Part shown: positions 21,609 to 33,517 of the stretch, one piece after another
Layout of the letters: each line of letters opens with the position of its first letter
Numbering within the stretch: the stretch's first letter is position 1
From: Lenzites betulinus
Taxonomy: Eukaryota > Basidiomycota > Agaricomycetes > Polyporales > Polyporaceae
Assembly: GCA_022264855.1 (NCBI GenBank)
Contig: JABYQU010000003.1
Location: 1 to 64,000, forward strand
Reading direction: 5' to 3'
DNA: 64,000 bases
Notes under the pieces: model-generated
The model's database searches: none
What the model was told of the DNA's origin: nothing
What the model saw: only the letters and a program-made list of their open reading frames with translations
Program-made: the position numbers and the translations under genes

Positions 21609-22870
21609 TTATGACAAGCAATAACCTATTCCTTCGCATTCTACGATTACGGAGTCCTCTACTTCCTCGACAGAGAATTTCGCATCGGTCAGCTGCTCGG
21701 CAACCCATATCGCTGTTCTGCTCGGCAATGAGCCGCGACATAGAACGACCGGATGGATATTTTCTTACCTTGTGTGTAGGGTCAACGGCCCGGTTTTCAC
21801 TCTCGACTTGCCTTGTGCGAGGGCCAGGAATATGATCATCTAGTCCTAAGCACGCGAACGACATCAGCGAACGATATCAGCGGCCGGCAAGGACTATGAA
21901 AGACGGTGTATTACCTGCAAGTGCTCGTCTACATAACCACCATGAGCGAGGTTCGCTGTGAGCTCCCTCGCGGCCCCGTCCAACCTGTGCGGGATCAACA
22001 CGCTTGCTTCCAAGCGCGCTCCCGCCGAGGACACAGCCGTTCTCCGTCTCTGCCTACAGTACGATGCCGGAGCCGCTTCCAAATGCATCGGAGGGCTTCT
22101 CCCGTACCGCATCGATACTGATGAGCGCGGTATCCACGCCGTATTCAGCTAGCACATCTATGGCCCCGACGCGCATGGCCTCGGCCAGGCTTTTGGGCAG
22201 ACGTAGGACCGTCCGTGGATCGCTTTGACCGCGCCCCGCTCGGTGAGTGTCACCGCAGGCAGCGGGCCGAGCACGGGAGGCACCGAGACGTGGACCTCGC
22301 CGCCGCCTTTGGGGTAGTATCAACGCATCGGAACGCTAAGCGTCGCAGACACGCCGAAATGCTTCTAGAGGAACAGTAGAACAACATGCTGCATATAGTC
22401 GACCTGGGGCGCTTGTGGGGCGTTCGTGCCGCCGCGCAGTACGAGCTCGGATGGTGGCCAAGTGGTGGAAGGTGCGAAGATGAGGCAGGGCAACGAGACC
22501 TGCAGCAGAAGCGCGATGGAGCCGGCTGTCCTGGGATCGGCTGTGTAGGACTTGGAAGTCTGCGGTTTGACCGTAGGGTAGAATGTGATAGAGGTAGACT
22601 TGACCTCGCATCCTTCTAGCTGTGCTGAGCAGATCTCTGCAACGAGTCGCGGACCTGCGCAATTGGATTCGGTAAGGATATTCTGGTGCGAGGTCCTGTG
22701 TCAACATACCTGCGGCATGCTAATTCTTGAGACCCGGAGAGTACTAGCGACCGGCGCGAATGTTGTCGATGGCTATGGGTTTGGACAAGAGGGCAGAAAG
22801 CGCGATGGCGATGCGGAGGAGTTTGCCACCTCCCTCGAGCATGTCCCCGCCGAGCCTGATAATTTCAGCA
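21609..22870 (-). pseudogene. RNA 3'-terminal phosphate cyclase (RtcA/RTC) relic
   Basis: Reading the minus strand from 22870, fragments of an RNA 3'-phosphate cyclase occur in order but in different frames: MLEGGGKLLRIAIALSALLS and KPIAIDNIRAGR; DPRTAGSIALLLQVSLPCL; LRGGTNAPQAPQVDYM; YYPKGGGEVHV; AEYGVDTALISIDAVREKPS; ENGCVLGGSALGSKR; LTANLAHGGYVDEHLQ; and finally MIIFLALAQGKSRVKTGPLT, TAIWVAEQLTDAKFSVEE. The last exon pair is still properly spliced and ends in TAA at 21609-21611. Lesions include TGA in place of Gly before YYPKGGG, TAG in place of Trp after GSGIVL, TAG after the LQ|D junction, and several frameshifts. The enzyme normally converts RNA 3'-phosphate to 2',3'-cyclic phosphate. 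Gene order and intron positions are retained, so this decayed in place and is not a processed copy. Confidence 0.85.
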
Positions 22871-23373
22871 GAGTCCGTTGATTGCGTTTCCCGGTATTAC
22901 AGCGCATAGCGCCTTCGCGGTTAGAGTCGAAGTAGTAAACAGTGATGCATTGTCGTAGAGCAGAGAACGTGGCGGTTCAGAGCGAAGGGGCTCGGGGCGG
23001 AGATGCGCGCGGGGACCGGGCCGCATAGCTGGGGACAGCACTCGGCATCTCCCGATGGCTTGTTTGCGCGCAAAAGCTCCGAGCATCTCGGCGCAAGATC
23101 GTTAACTACATGACGCATTTGACATCATAGGCATTCAATATGTAAATTGGAACGGTCCAACGGTCACCGGTCAGCGCTGTCAGTGTATAAACCTTCAACC
23201 AATTTGTCAGAAACGAAGTACTTACTATCGTGCGATAGGGTTTTACCGGACTCATGTAGGACTCATGTACCCCCGGGCGAACAACTACCAAGACAGCAAC
23301 AACAGCGGCAGCGGCGCAGAGTAAGTCGATTAAGTATAGTATACTTAGTACTGTGATATCAAAAGTACTAGGG
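22871..23373. other. intergenic, no gene seen
   Basis: Between the cyclase relic and the 3' end of the HET gene. Short open frames only. Confidence 0.4.
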
Positions 23374-25713
23374 TCAAGGGAGCGCAGCGGGTGCCTTTGA
23401 CATATGCGTCGAGTCAGGACGAGGGTTATTGGGGCGCGCGCGTTTAGGCGGCGGTACGTATACGGCGCCAGGAAGAGGGGGTTCCGTTGAAGTTTTCCCC
23501 ACGCTATTCTCTTCCACTGACTTGGCCAGCTCTACATCGCGGTAGAATGTTTGCGAGAGCTCAACCAAGAGCCAGAGCGTAGATTTCACCACATCGTCCT
23601 CATCACCGGTGTGGCGCCCCAATTCGCGACACTCCAAGGAAAGCCGCACGACCCGCATCGGAAGGCGTGTCTTTTTCCACAAACGCCCGTAATGCTCACT
23701 GTTCCCGACATAGACCACTCCCTCGGTTTCCGCAAGCACCCGCTCGAGCGGAGAGCAGTCGAAGACCGTTTGGTGGTCTCCATCCGTAAATTTGATAGGG
23801 CCGAGGGCTGGCTGTCGCGTATAGCCGTAGTACCCAGCGGAGCATGCGGGACAGAAGGGATGTGCATCCAGAGCGGTCGTGGCCTCGGCATCCTGGGTAC
23901 CTTTTCCTTTGTCAGTGTCGCCCGTCTCCGATGGAGGCTGTGCACTATAGATCAAGTTGTCGATGGCAAACAGAACACTTGCTCCTCCAGCACCTGTCCT
24001 CCCCGGAGCGCGTATGATCGTAATGGTGAGGTCCAGGTGGTTGTGTATCGAGTCCACATCTGACGTCGACCCGGTGTGCAAGTTAGGACCACGGGCGGTG
24101 GAGAACGAAGTTGTGACAATGATCTCCTTCCCGTCAGGTGAGCGCTCTATAGAAAGAGGCGCAATTGAAAGAACCTGGGCACACTCAGGAGCAAGCTGAA
24201 TGTCGGCGATGGATCCGTTGTTCTCAAAACGGCTGTGTGCATCGGAGGGGGATTCATCCAAAGCGGGCCAGAGAGGGATTGAGATGGTGCGATCAAATCT
24301 TGTTGTGGGAGGACGGAACACCTCGTGGTGCAGGATGGTGACGTCGACCGCTTGCGGAAGGACAAGATTACTCAGAGCCATCCAGACCCTTCTTCCCAAA
24401 CGGAGTGCCCGATAAGGAGCGCGGCTCAAGCAACCGGAGCGTGCACAACGGGCGTGAGTGGCAAGACGAGCCCCGGTCAGCTCATCGCGGGAGGTGGCTT
24501 TGAGTTGAAGAGGAAGTGTGATTAGGCAACGACGCTGATCGACGCATGGCAAAAGCGCAAGCTGACTGCCTTGTCCCAGTTTCAAACACTCCTCGCAAGG
24601 GACATGTTCATCTCCAGATTTTCCACCGAGCACGGCACATACGATCTTTGGCGGAAGGTCGATGCATACGAGCCGGAGGCGGACCCCCTGCGGAGTCATG
24701 ACCGATGATATGATGGGAGGCAACACGCCACATGACGGCCAGATCTCTTGGAAAAGTGACTCGTATTCACTGGGGGAGAGCATGTCGACGCTGTGCGCCG
24801 GCAAGAACGACCGCGCTGACTGCGCAAGAAGGCCCGAGTCGCTGGGACATGATGTATCACTTCCAAGGTCCACTATGCCGTCTAAAGAGCGTAGGGTGCA
24901 GCGAGGACCCCATGCAAAGATAGAGTAGTCCGCAACGGTCCTCATGATTTCTTCCTGAAGACGGAGAAATGCGTTGTGGCCCTCGCCGTAGATGGGGGAA
25001 AGATGGATTCCGAAGATGCCCAACAACGAGTACGCCTCGTCCTCCACGCGCGTCGTCTCGCGACGAGCTGCCCACGACATCTTCCGCGCAACGCTGACGG
25101 TCGCGAGTGTAGCCTGGCCGGTGAGAATATCGACATCTATCCCCGTGAAGTCCGCCAATGTCGCCGCTATTGCCATCTTCGTGGTGAGGAAGGTCCATGT
25201 AGCCGTCAAGAACACGACGCGCTTAGGCGCGATGACCTCTTGGAGCGTCCAGCCGCGGGTGTGCCATCGGCTCCTGTAGAACTTCGAGCTGCTATCGTAC
25301 GGGTCTTCACCGTCCGGTACGTCTACGAGATAAACGTAGCATACTTCAGCCAGTCGGTAGAGTTCGAACATCGAGTTGATCGCCTCAGCGAGCTCGGCAC
25401 TACTGGTCTTGTCGATACAGCAAGCGTCTATCCAGACGAGTCGGTAGCCCGCCTCACGAGCGACCTTGCAAAACCCCTTGATCTTGTCGGAGAGCTCGGG
25501 GTTGGATAGGAATGCGTCCACGTTCGGGGATGAACCCGGATTCTCTTCGGTACGGGCTAGGCGACTGCGGTGCCGGATCTCCTGCACTTGTGTGTATGTC
25601 TGTTCACCGCCGTCCTGAGGAGAGCGCCACGTGTGGGATAGGATTGCGTACGACACTGTCGATGGATCCTCGATCCAGATAAACTGGCCGGAGAATGTGT
25701 CGAGGAAGCGGGG
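23374..25713 (-). CDS. HET-domain (heterokaryon incompatibility) protein, 779 aa
   Basis: Uninterrupted minus-strand frame from the ATG at 25713 to the stop at 23374. The N-terminus MPRFLDTFSGQFIWI and YAILSHTW are the classic opening of basidiomycete HET proteins. KIKGFCKVAREAGYRLVWID, CCIDKTSSAELAEAINSM and RGWTLQEVIAPKRVVFL complete the three conserved HET blocks (residues ~1-190). Next comes the usual basidiomycete extension MSWAARRETTRVEDEAYSLLGIF and a long variable C-terminal part with no recognised repeat. HET proteins trigger cell death or growth arrest on fusion of unlike strains in ascomycetes; in basidiomycetes their role is unproven. An in-frame upstream ATG at 25779 exists, but a GTGAGT...CCCCAG stretch between them looks like a 5'-UTR intron, so the inner start is preferred. 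Confidence 0.92.
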   Translation of the reverse strand, partial: PRFLDTFSGQFIWIEDPSTVSYAILSHTWRSPQDGGEQTYTQVQEIRHRSRLARTEENPGSSPNVDAFLSNPELSDKIKGFCKVAREAGYRLVWIDACCIDKTSSAELAEAINSMFELYRLAEVCYVYLVDVPDGEDPYDSSSKFYRSRWHTRGWTLQEVIAPKRVVFLTATWTFLTTKMAIAATLADFTGIDVDILTGQATLATVSVARKMSWAARRETTRVEDEAYSLLGIFGIHLSPIYGEGHNAFLRLQEEIMRTVADYSIFAWGPRCTLRSLDGIVDLGSDTSCPSDSGLLAQSARSFLPAHSVDMLSPSEYESLFQEIWPSCGVLPPIISSVMTPQGVRLRLVCIDLPPKIVCAVLGGKSGDEHVPCEECLKLGQGSQLALLPCVDQRRCLITLPLQLKATSRDELTGARLATHARCARSGCLSRAPYRALRLGRRVWMALSNLVLPQAVDVTILHHEVFRPPTTRFDRTISIPLWPALDESPSDAHSRFENNGSIADIQLAPECAQVLSIAPLSIERSPDGKEIIVTTSFSTARGPNLHTGSTSDVDSIHNHLDLTITIIRAPGRTGAGGASVLFAIDNLIYSAQPPSETGDTDKGKGTQDAEATTALDAHPFCPACSAGYYGYTRQPALGPIKFTDGDHQTVFDCSPLERVLAETEGVVYVGNSEHYGRLWKKTRLPMRVVRLSLECRELGRHTGDEDDVVKSTLWLLVELSQTFYRDVELAKSVEENSVGKTSTEPPLPGAVYVPPPKRARPNNPRPDSTHMSKAPAALP

Positions 25714-26534
25714 CATGATGACGGGCTTCAAAGAGTTAACACTGGGGAATAAAATGCCATTTGTTTTCATGCAACTCACCCGCTGTTTTGAGAGCTGAGG
25801 CCTGCGGTTTCAGCGATATGAGCCGGAGTGGACTTGGATGGCAGAAGGTGGCACCGTAGGCAGAGGGCGTGCCACAGACGACCTATAGCTTGTACACGGG
25901 TAGACGCAGACGTTCGAGTAGGGAAAGGGGGGAGAGGGGAGAGATGTTTGATGGTTGACGGTGACTCTTAGTGGTACTTGAGTGGCACATGTTGGCAGAA
26001 CTCTAACTGTCGTACGTATGCACTGGACGTATGCCCGGTCCCCTGCATGGTTAGAGATAACCTCGACCGTCGTACTGTGAGAAGAGATATGGAAGCTATT
26101 TTTGTCAAAAATGCAGCTGTAAGACTCATCGACATCCCTGACGACGCCGAGAGGGCTGTTGCAGTTGTCATGAATTCATGAATGTCAAGTCGAACGAAGT
26201 TCCACGGGCGCTTTGTACCAGGACAACACCTTCGGCATCTCCCGGTCGCTTGTTTAGGCGCAATCGTTATAAACTGCAACTCAGTACTCACTCTTTGTAC
26301 TGCCGTGACTTGTCGGCTCATACAGCGGACACAACGCTTGGTTGAAAGGTGCGCAAGAGCGTTTTTAACAGCAGGTATTCGTCCGGGAAGTGCGCGAGTC
26401 CACCACAGCCGTCTCGGCCGGATGCTGACAAGTTGACGCGGGGAGCCTTCGCGAGTCGCCGCATGAGCTCCCAGACCTAGCCACCTCCGACGACTTGCGC
26501 CCCCTTGATCCTCTCCAGCTTGGACTGAACGACG
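25714..26534. other. divergent intergenic region
   Basis: Shared upstream region of the HET gene (minus) and the F-box-like gene (plus). No supported gene; small open frames only. Probably contains both promoters. Confidence 0.4.
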
Positions 26535-28013
26535 ATGGCACTTTCTAGTGTGCCAGTCGAGATCTGGGCACTCATCATCGACTCGCTCTCCTATTCGATC
26601 TCGTTCACCTCGCTCGATCGCATCGCTGTCCCAGAACGAATGTTACGTCTCGCTGAGGACCACTCTCGCCTCCGTCAGCGGGACCTCTACTCATGCGCTC
26701 TTGTCTGTCATACTTGGCATCCTCATGCGCAGCGTCTTCTCTACCAGGATCCTCATCTAGTCACTCTTCGCGCCCTCCAACTCTTTGTTGCTCTCCTTCG
26801 CCACCCAAATGTCGAATGGGGACACCTAGCGTCCTCTATATGTGCTCATGGTTTCAAACACAGGCGGCGATCCTCGCCGACTGTAAGCGCTATATGCCAC
26901 AGTCTCTTCATGACCTCCGTTCTCCGCCCACGCTCGTTCACAATGACGAGCTTTTTCTTCTTCCCGGCGGGACTGGACCCACAAGTCCTTCAAATGCGGC
27001 TTCCCATATTTTCGAATGTCTCCACCCTGTGCTTGGAGCGGTGCTTGTTTCGCTCCCGTAAAGACCTTCTCGACATCATCTGGGCGTGCCCTGGTCTCTC
27101 TCGTTTGGAGCTGTCCAACATCGACATCGCCTCCACTACGCCGTATCTAACACCTGAACAGGTGGCGCTCTGGGTCGCCTTACGCACTCGCTTACGTGCC
27201 TGTGAGCTGCTGACCTCCGTGGCACTCTCGGTCAGCAGACGTTGCCCATCACTCTCTTGCGATCAGTTCAAGCTGAATATCGTCTTTGCAGTTTGTCGGA
27301 AATATATATTACGCTCCCCCATACTCAGGCAACTTCCTGGGCTGCGCGGTCACGCGCCTCGACATCACTGTCCCTTGGGATACCTCTACTTCTGGACGCG
27401 GTAAGAAACGCCTGGCAATTATTGCTTTCATTGCCAGACTAAGTACTCATCCATTGACCTCTACGCAGCAAACCCCTTCCAGTTCCTTCACGGCTCCTTC
27501 CCACTCCTGCGCAACCTTTCTCTCGTTATCTCCGAATGTTTCACCATTAACCACAATCATTGGAGGCCCTACACTGGACCTTCGCTACTTTACATGCTCG
27601 CCGGCAGTCTCCCCGAGAAGCACGTTCTGGAGACAGTCCTCATCCGCCCGACATACGCACACCACGTCCAATATGGCGAGTCCGACACATTGCCCGCAGC
27701 TCCCCTCCGCGCGGACAGTACGCGAGCCCAAGTTACCATCCCCATCTGCTGCCAGTCGGTCGTCGGCACGCCTGGCGCCGAAGAACAGGCCCTCCCGCAG
27801 GCGCGCCTCGCGACGCTACAGAGCTGCACGATCGTCCTCGACAGGAACCTCCCCGGCCTCTGCATGTCGTACATCGACGCCGCCCTCCCGGGGCTCGCGC
27901 ACGTGCTTCAGTTCGCGGGGTACCACTGGACGGGGCGCCTCGTCCCGCTGCGGAGGCGCTATGCAGACTCGCAGCCGACTGGGCGGGGACGGTATGTTTG
28001 GGCGAGGGAGTGA
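26535..28013 (+). CDS. F-box/LRR-like protein, 449 aa, 3 exons
   Basis: Exons 26535-27230, 27292-27400 and 27469-28013 join in phase to 450 codons including the stop. The N-terminus SSVPVEIWALIIDSLSY followed by LYSCALVCHTWHPHAQRLLY is a divergent F-box of the kind very common in Agaricomycetes. Downstream, Leu-rich segments such as VSTLCLERCLF, LSRLELSNIDI and FPLLRNLSLVISECF resemble the degenerate LRR part of these proteins. They are thought to be SCF ubiquitin-ligase substrate adaptors binding Skp1. Intron 1 uses the donor after VALS and an acceptor TTTGCAG; skipping it would lead to other frames. No lesion seen. Family size and lack of orthology make the substrate unpredictable. Confidence 0.75.
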
Positions 28014-28856
28014 CATCTGGACGGCGGTCGCTTGGGATGTGAGAGCCAGGAACAGAGTTGCATACGACACCGGTGTCTACGAGGGGAACTGTTACTGCCG
28101 CCTTCTGCCGGGCCATCCGCCGAATCCGAGGTCCTCGGACGATCAACTTCGGTGGTCTACCTTACTATGTTGTACTTGGTACTAACTCGGACCTCCTCCA
28201 CTCCGGACAGCGATATAACGTCCGGGAAATATCCACACATTCGCAAACCCGTTAAATCCACGCTCGTCCACTGACAGGCGCTGAAAGGCCGTGTTTTGAA
28301 CTTTCGTTGAACAGGTAGTAACGTTGGCGGAAGGCTAACGTCGTATGAGACCATGCAAGCTCCGCACCGTCCAGTCCCCCGCGTACCTGCTCGCAATCGT
28401 CGCATGTCACTAAATCGCAACTCAGGCTCGTAAGGTAAGCTTCACAGTCGACAACCTCGGGCCGTAGTACCTCTGATAAGCCTTATAGTAGGCTCGCAAT
28501 TGCACAAGCCAGCCTCACACTCGAGGAGACAGGTCCCCGTGGGCACGTCTGAGCTCGACTGATGACGTAGTCCTTCCACAGCGACTGTCTCGGCCGGAAG
28601 TTGTGGCACATGCCTTGACGTGGGCAAAGGCCGCATCTACAAACTGAGGTGGAATTACCAAGCTCCATTGAGAGTTCCTCGATCTTACTGGCACTCACTC
28701 TTAGATATGAGCGTGACCATCATATATGAATTACAATTGATGATGTAAGCCATCTCAGACAAGTTCATGTTGTTCGCATGCATGCGCTAAGCCAGGCTTG
28801 CCCGCCCGTGTCTTTCTGTGTCTCCCTTTTCATCCAGAGTCCAGCCATCTACGAAA
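28014..28856. other. intergenic, no gene seen
   Basis: No coding stretch recognised on either strand. It may contain missing 5' exons of the kinase-like gene that follows. Confidence 0.4.
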
Positions 28857-30013
28857 TGTACGACGATGTTGGTCCTAGCCCTCCCTGGTATGTATACGAT
28901 GCAGCCGGAGAGATTTGTGTCCTCGACATCCCAGACCGCCTCTTGCAACACCCAGAACTCGAACAGCGAGGCCTTGTCTCGAAATTACGAGACACCTTGA
29001 AGCCTGTACGGCAGCTATAATCTCTACGTGTCCGCTCAGACGACTTACACAGACCAACAGGGCTGCGTATACTGCACCCCGTTAGGTACGATCCCGGGCG
29101 ACGTCGTCAAAATCCTTGATCCGAACACGGAGGAGGTCTACGTTCAGCAACGGTTACTCCGAGAAATTAACCGTCCAAATAATCACACGCTTCCGTCCGA
29201 GATGACTGCTACCGGCCACCCATTGCTCATTATGCCAATGGTGTCGACAATGGAGCGCATTGGCACGGGAAGGCGCGACTCCATCAGTGGATTCTTGGAT
29301 GTCATGTTCCAGATGATCGAGGCAAGACTAATTCCAATCTTTGTCGTTTGGTACTGCATGGCTGACTGTGTCGAACTCAGGGGATAGAGTTCCTTCACAG
29401 TTTGAAGATCGTTCACATGGTATGTTTACGGCTGAGAAGTCAATTCCATCTTATCGTTTGCAACTGATTGCGACTAGGATGTTTGCATGGGCAACATGCT
29501 CACGGCGGACGCATGCCATGCCAACGCATACCACCAAATCGTTGCGGGAAGACTCTATATTATCGACTTCGGCCAATCCCGACAGTTCGCTCTCGGGCCT
29601 GGCGTCCAGCCCGCGATCACGCTCCCGGAGACTCAGATGATACCGCCTAAAGACCTGCTCCACTTCGATCCCTACTCATGGGACATGTACTGTGCAGGAG
29701 TCACGATGGAGTGGCTTCTCAAGGTGAGCGACAGATCCAGTCTACGTCAAGCAATGATATTGGACTCACGACCCTGGCGTTGTAGTACAATCTCACCCAC
29801 AAAGGGTGGGCGGCGGGCTCGTTGTGGTTCGCAAACAAGTTAGTCCAATGGCTGATTGGGGATGAACGCGGCTGCACCGGTGTGTGCCACTGCCGGCCGA
29901 CAGCGCGGACAGCCCTGCGAGTGTTAATCTTCCTCCGATGGGCTGTTTGTGCAGTAGACGGCTACGACTATGTGGTCCGCGCCATGTCTCAACTTTGGAC
30001 GACGCATACCTGA
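28857..30013 (+). pseudogene. fungal protein-kinase-like gene, one apparent frameshift and a GC-AG intron
   Basis: Segment 28857-~29000 reads MYDDVGPSPPWYVYDAAGEI; after a frame change near 28990-29013 the frame continues as SYNLYVSAQTTYTDQQGCVY to 29321. Clean exons follow: 29381-29419, 29478-29723 and 29786-30013. Kinase features are GIEFLHSLKIVHMDVCMGNML (catalytic loop with HMD and the Mg-binding Asn), LYIIDFGQSRQF (DFG) and FDPYSWDMYCAGVTMEWLLK (helix F region), all typical of the large basidiomycete-specific kinase-like family. The intron 29322-29380 starts with GC and not GT; the flanking frame is exact if it is spliced. Catalytic Asp, Asn and DFG are all present; the glycine loop and lysine are not clearly seen. 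It is either a pseudogene with one indel or a gene with an unrecognised splice near 29000. Confidence 0.6.
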
Positions 30014-30631
30014 TTGGCCAGGGCGCCGCTCACGGCCCTCAACTTCGCCTCTCTTTTGTAAATGTAATGCTCGTCAGCTTTTCCCACCTCCAAGACTACT
30101 GCTCCGCCCACGAACCGAGGAGCAACATCAGGCGCAACGTGATTAGGGTGGCATACCGGTAACGCAGGGGTGCAGCCCCGCTCAATCAGAGCCGGAGGCT
30201 GTTGTGGTGTAATTCCATTAGCCGTGCGTCGAAGAACAGTCACTGGTCTGAACAAAGGGAGTTCTTGCCTGAGAGCCAAATACTGCCGTGTACGCCTCAA
30301 CACGATGCGATAATAACTCCTTGTGTTCCCCGCCCCCTCTGTTCCGTATGATATCTTGTATTACTATACAATCTTGTGATGGTTGAACTTGAACGTTGCT
30401 GAAGTGCCAACCGAGTTCTGACGGTGCCGGCTACCGTAACGCCACAAAGGTGTCGCCGATCGGGATCTCCCGAGCGTCAACCTAATCCGCAAAGGATGTC
30501 TCCGCGGCGGGGCGACTACTCTGCAAGTTTCCCTCGAACTCGTATTGGGAGCAGTACTAACTACACCACACGACGGTCGTACAAGGCGGCACCTCGTGCG
30601 CAAGTGTTTTCATCGCATCATCTTGGCCAAC
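30014..30631. other. intergenic, no gene seen
   Basis: No supported feature. It could contain 5' exons of the gene at 30632; nothing there is recognisable. Confidence 0.35.
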
Positions 30632-31476
30632 ATGACCGGATCGGAGGCGGCGAGCTCGAGCTCGACTTGCACGTGTGGCCACTGCTTCGAGGGCTGGCTC
30701 TCGCCGCGCATGCGCGAACGTCTCGAATGTACGTACCTTCCCCACCACTACATCGATGTCCCATCCAGCGCGTCGATCGTACACCATGCTCACACTCGAC
30801 TCCACCCCCAGATTCCGCCGAGCTGCGCTACGGGCTCGCAAAGTCGCTCCTCGACACGCAGGACGGCGTCCCCGCGGACATCACGCGCACGCTCCCGATC
30901 GACTACGCCCGGATCGACGTCGCGTTCTACTACCTCCCCCCGGCGCTGCGCGCGCAGATCGGGGAGACGGACGGGCCCGGCGACGCGCTCTATCGCGGGT
31001 ACATCGTCGTGCTCGAGGCCGCGAAGGACCTCGCTACCGCCGAGTCGCAGCAGGACGACGCCACCGCTCGCAGCTTCCCCTCCGTCTCCGACCTCACGGC
31101 GCGGCTCTCCTCTCTGCGATCAGCGGACTCCTCCCCTGGATCCGGGCCGCCGCTCGAGGGAGACGCACGCGCCCACCTCGCGGCGTACCTCGACGCAGGC
31201 GGCTCGGCGGAGCACGCGCTGGACTGCATCGTCGACCGCGCGCGCGAGGAGCTGTCGCCGCTCGGGCGGCTGTACGACGCGGAGAAGCGGTACATCGACG
31301 CGGTGCTCGATGGGGGTGGGGACGCCGATGGCGCGCCGCGCGTGGAGTGCGCGAACGATCTGGACTTTGCGCTGGTTAGGTGCAAGCTGGGTTTGGGGGA
31401 AGAGACGCGGGGCGCGGACGTGCCGCTGGATGAGGGGTGGGACCCGGTATCGGATGAAGATGAGGATGGGGAGTAG
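30632..31476 (+). CDS. protein with CxCGxC...GWLSPRM motif, 253 aa, unknown function
   Basis: Exons 30632-30728 and 30812-31476 join in phase (Tyr codon split) to 253 residues. The N-terminus carries CTCGHCFEGWLSPRMRERLE, a Cys motif I associate with the C-terminal half of basidiomycete ankyrin-repeat proteins, where CTCGxCxxGWLSPRM follows the ankyrin repeats. The rest is alpha-helical and acidic (IDYARIDVAFYYLPPALRA, AHLAAYLDAGGSAEHALDCI) and ends in an acidic DEDEDGE tail. No ankyrin repeats are visible upstream, so this may be a short paralogue or a 5'-truncated gene. Function unknown. Confidence 0.55.
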
Positions 31477-33099
31477 GATGGCGCGATGCTGGTTGGATTA
31501 CTGCGATGTGACCTCATGATTGATACTGGGTTTGCGACTTAGGGAGGGGTTGAATACAAGGTCGAGGAGGTGGAGTATATACCAAATATTGTATCATCAC
31601 AGCAGCTTGGATTCCGAGTACGTTATATTATACACGAGATCTTGTCAAGACCTAGACGTCCGAGGGTATGAGAAAGCGCAATTTATTGTTTTGGAGAGGT
31701 AGCACTTCTCGTCCGGCACCAACATTTGCTTGAACCCCTTTCCAACGTCTTGATCGTGAGTTCGAATTTTAAAATCAGTGTGGCCTTATTTGTATCTCCT
31801 TCGTACGCCTCAAGCCCTGGTCCCATATTACTTGGGGTGGCCTCAGTTACTACTAAGTATCTCAACATGCCGGAGCGCTCGGGTTCGCGATGTATTGAAT
31901 CCCTTCTTTCCCGCCAGGAACACCGCGCACACAGCCGCACACGCTCAAAATCAATAACGAACATAGATTGAATTGTCGAACGCTAAAAGCTAAACGTTTG
32001 TACCGCCGGGGACCCCGGGCGGTGGTACGCAAACCCAGCGGTCCGGCGATCGGGCCACCATCTGGGCGTCCGCATCTCCTAGTGACACTGACAGGAGCCC
32101 GAGAACTTGACGCCGCGTGAAGCGCCACCATCTCCGTATTTGCGCGTGTTTGGCAACAGCTTCGTACCTGATCCCGATTTGGAAGGTGTCGTCTATCGTC
32201 TTGGCGGTATTATGTGCGCCGCTGCCCTGGGATGCGGCTGAGGAGTGTCGGGAGCTGAAACTGAAGCTTGAAGGTGATTTTGATGCTGGTACAACATGCG
32301 AGGAGTTCAGAACAGCCAGAAACGATGGAGAGACGAGAGATGCACGGAGCTGGCTCTTCAGTATACGCGCGCGCGGACGTCACAATGGAGTGGTGGTCAA
32401 ATTGCATATAGCGGATGACGTGAATGGCGGGATAGGAGCCAGCATGTGTCGGGCAGAGAACAGTCAGGTAGCGCAGGTGAGTAGCAGCTGTCGTTATAGT
32501 GTGAGTAGCAGTGTAAGGTACGATTGAACTTGTCTCACGCGCGACGCTGCAGGTGCCGGTACGGCTGGTGACGGTACCTGGTGTGCGTTCGAGCGCTAAC
32601 CGATATGTACCTTACCTCCGAAGCCGGGTGATGAGCGTCCTAAGCCAGCTCATGTCAAGCAAATACGCAGCCGAGCTGGCTTGGCTCCCATGGCACAATT
32701 TTTCGCACAAGAATAGTGCGGTGGCAATGAACGCACCTTGGAAATGAACGAACGTGGGCTCGGGAGAGCATGTGCCGGGGAGCGCAGACGTGGGAAGCAG
32801 GTCCAAATTATCTGCAGGCGTTTGACGTACAAGCCGTCGAGTCAATGCGAACTCGTCGGGACGTCGTGTGACGAACTGACATCACGAAAAGGCCAAGATA
32901 ACTTGTGCAGAGGAGCATAGTAGTTGCGTTCTCTAAATAGAAGAGCTGCGGGGGGCGGCGGTAGAGCGAAGGAGGGCCGGTCGTGTGCACGGCGGCCGCG
33001 ACCAAGCCAAGAAAACGTACTTACGGTGTCTTGGCTTGATCAGCCCGCCCTTACATAGGAATGTGCGCGTTGAGATGGGGGGTGCGGGGAGCAACGTCG
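31477..33099. other. intergenic, weak gene candidates only
   Basis: Two alternatives were seen. On plus, 32117-32476 spliced to 32553-32747 gives ~185 residues with a hydrophobic N-terminus. On minus, 32845-32612 has a good donor GTAAGG and a hydrophobic stretch (GAFIATALFLCE). They overlap on opposite strands, neither resembles a family I know, and I do not promote either. Confidence 0.3.
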
Positions 33100-33517
33100 C
33101 TCACGAAGAGGCCTCGTACGCGGTCGTGTGATGCCGCTTCCTGCGGTGATAGTTTGGGGGGTTGTCGGGTTTGGTGATGATTACGCAAAGAGAGCGAGAG
33201 AGGGTACTCTCGGATGAGGTACTTGGGATGTAGTATGCGGTGGGCGCACCCGGTTGTACGGAGTGGTTTGCGGCGCGGCGAGACGTTCTTGAAGTTGAGT
33301 TCTGCGTGATCGATCGCCGATAGCATGTGTTACGGGTCACATAGTGGTTCTCCACGACCGGTGTGTGTGACACGACGGCGAATGCAGCGAGCAGGGAGAG
33401 GGCGAGCGAGGTCGTCGTAGATGGTGCGAGAGGTGCGGGGCAGTCTCCGGCAATGAGGCATTTTCCCGCAAGCGAAATTAAAAGGAACGGCGTAAGGGAC
33501 GGTGTGTGCGGGGCGAG

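Noticed and set aside
32117..32845. Gene on plus (32117-32747, spliced) or on minus (32845-32612)
   Set aside because: Mutually overlapping alternatives without recognisable domains; each relies on a single splice site.
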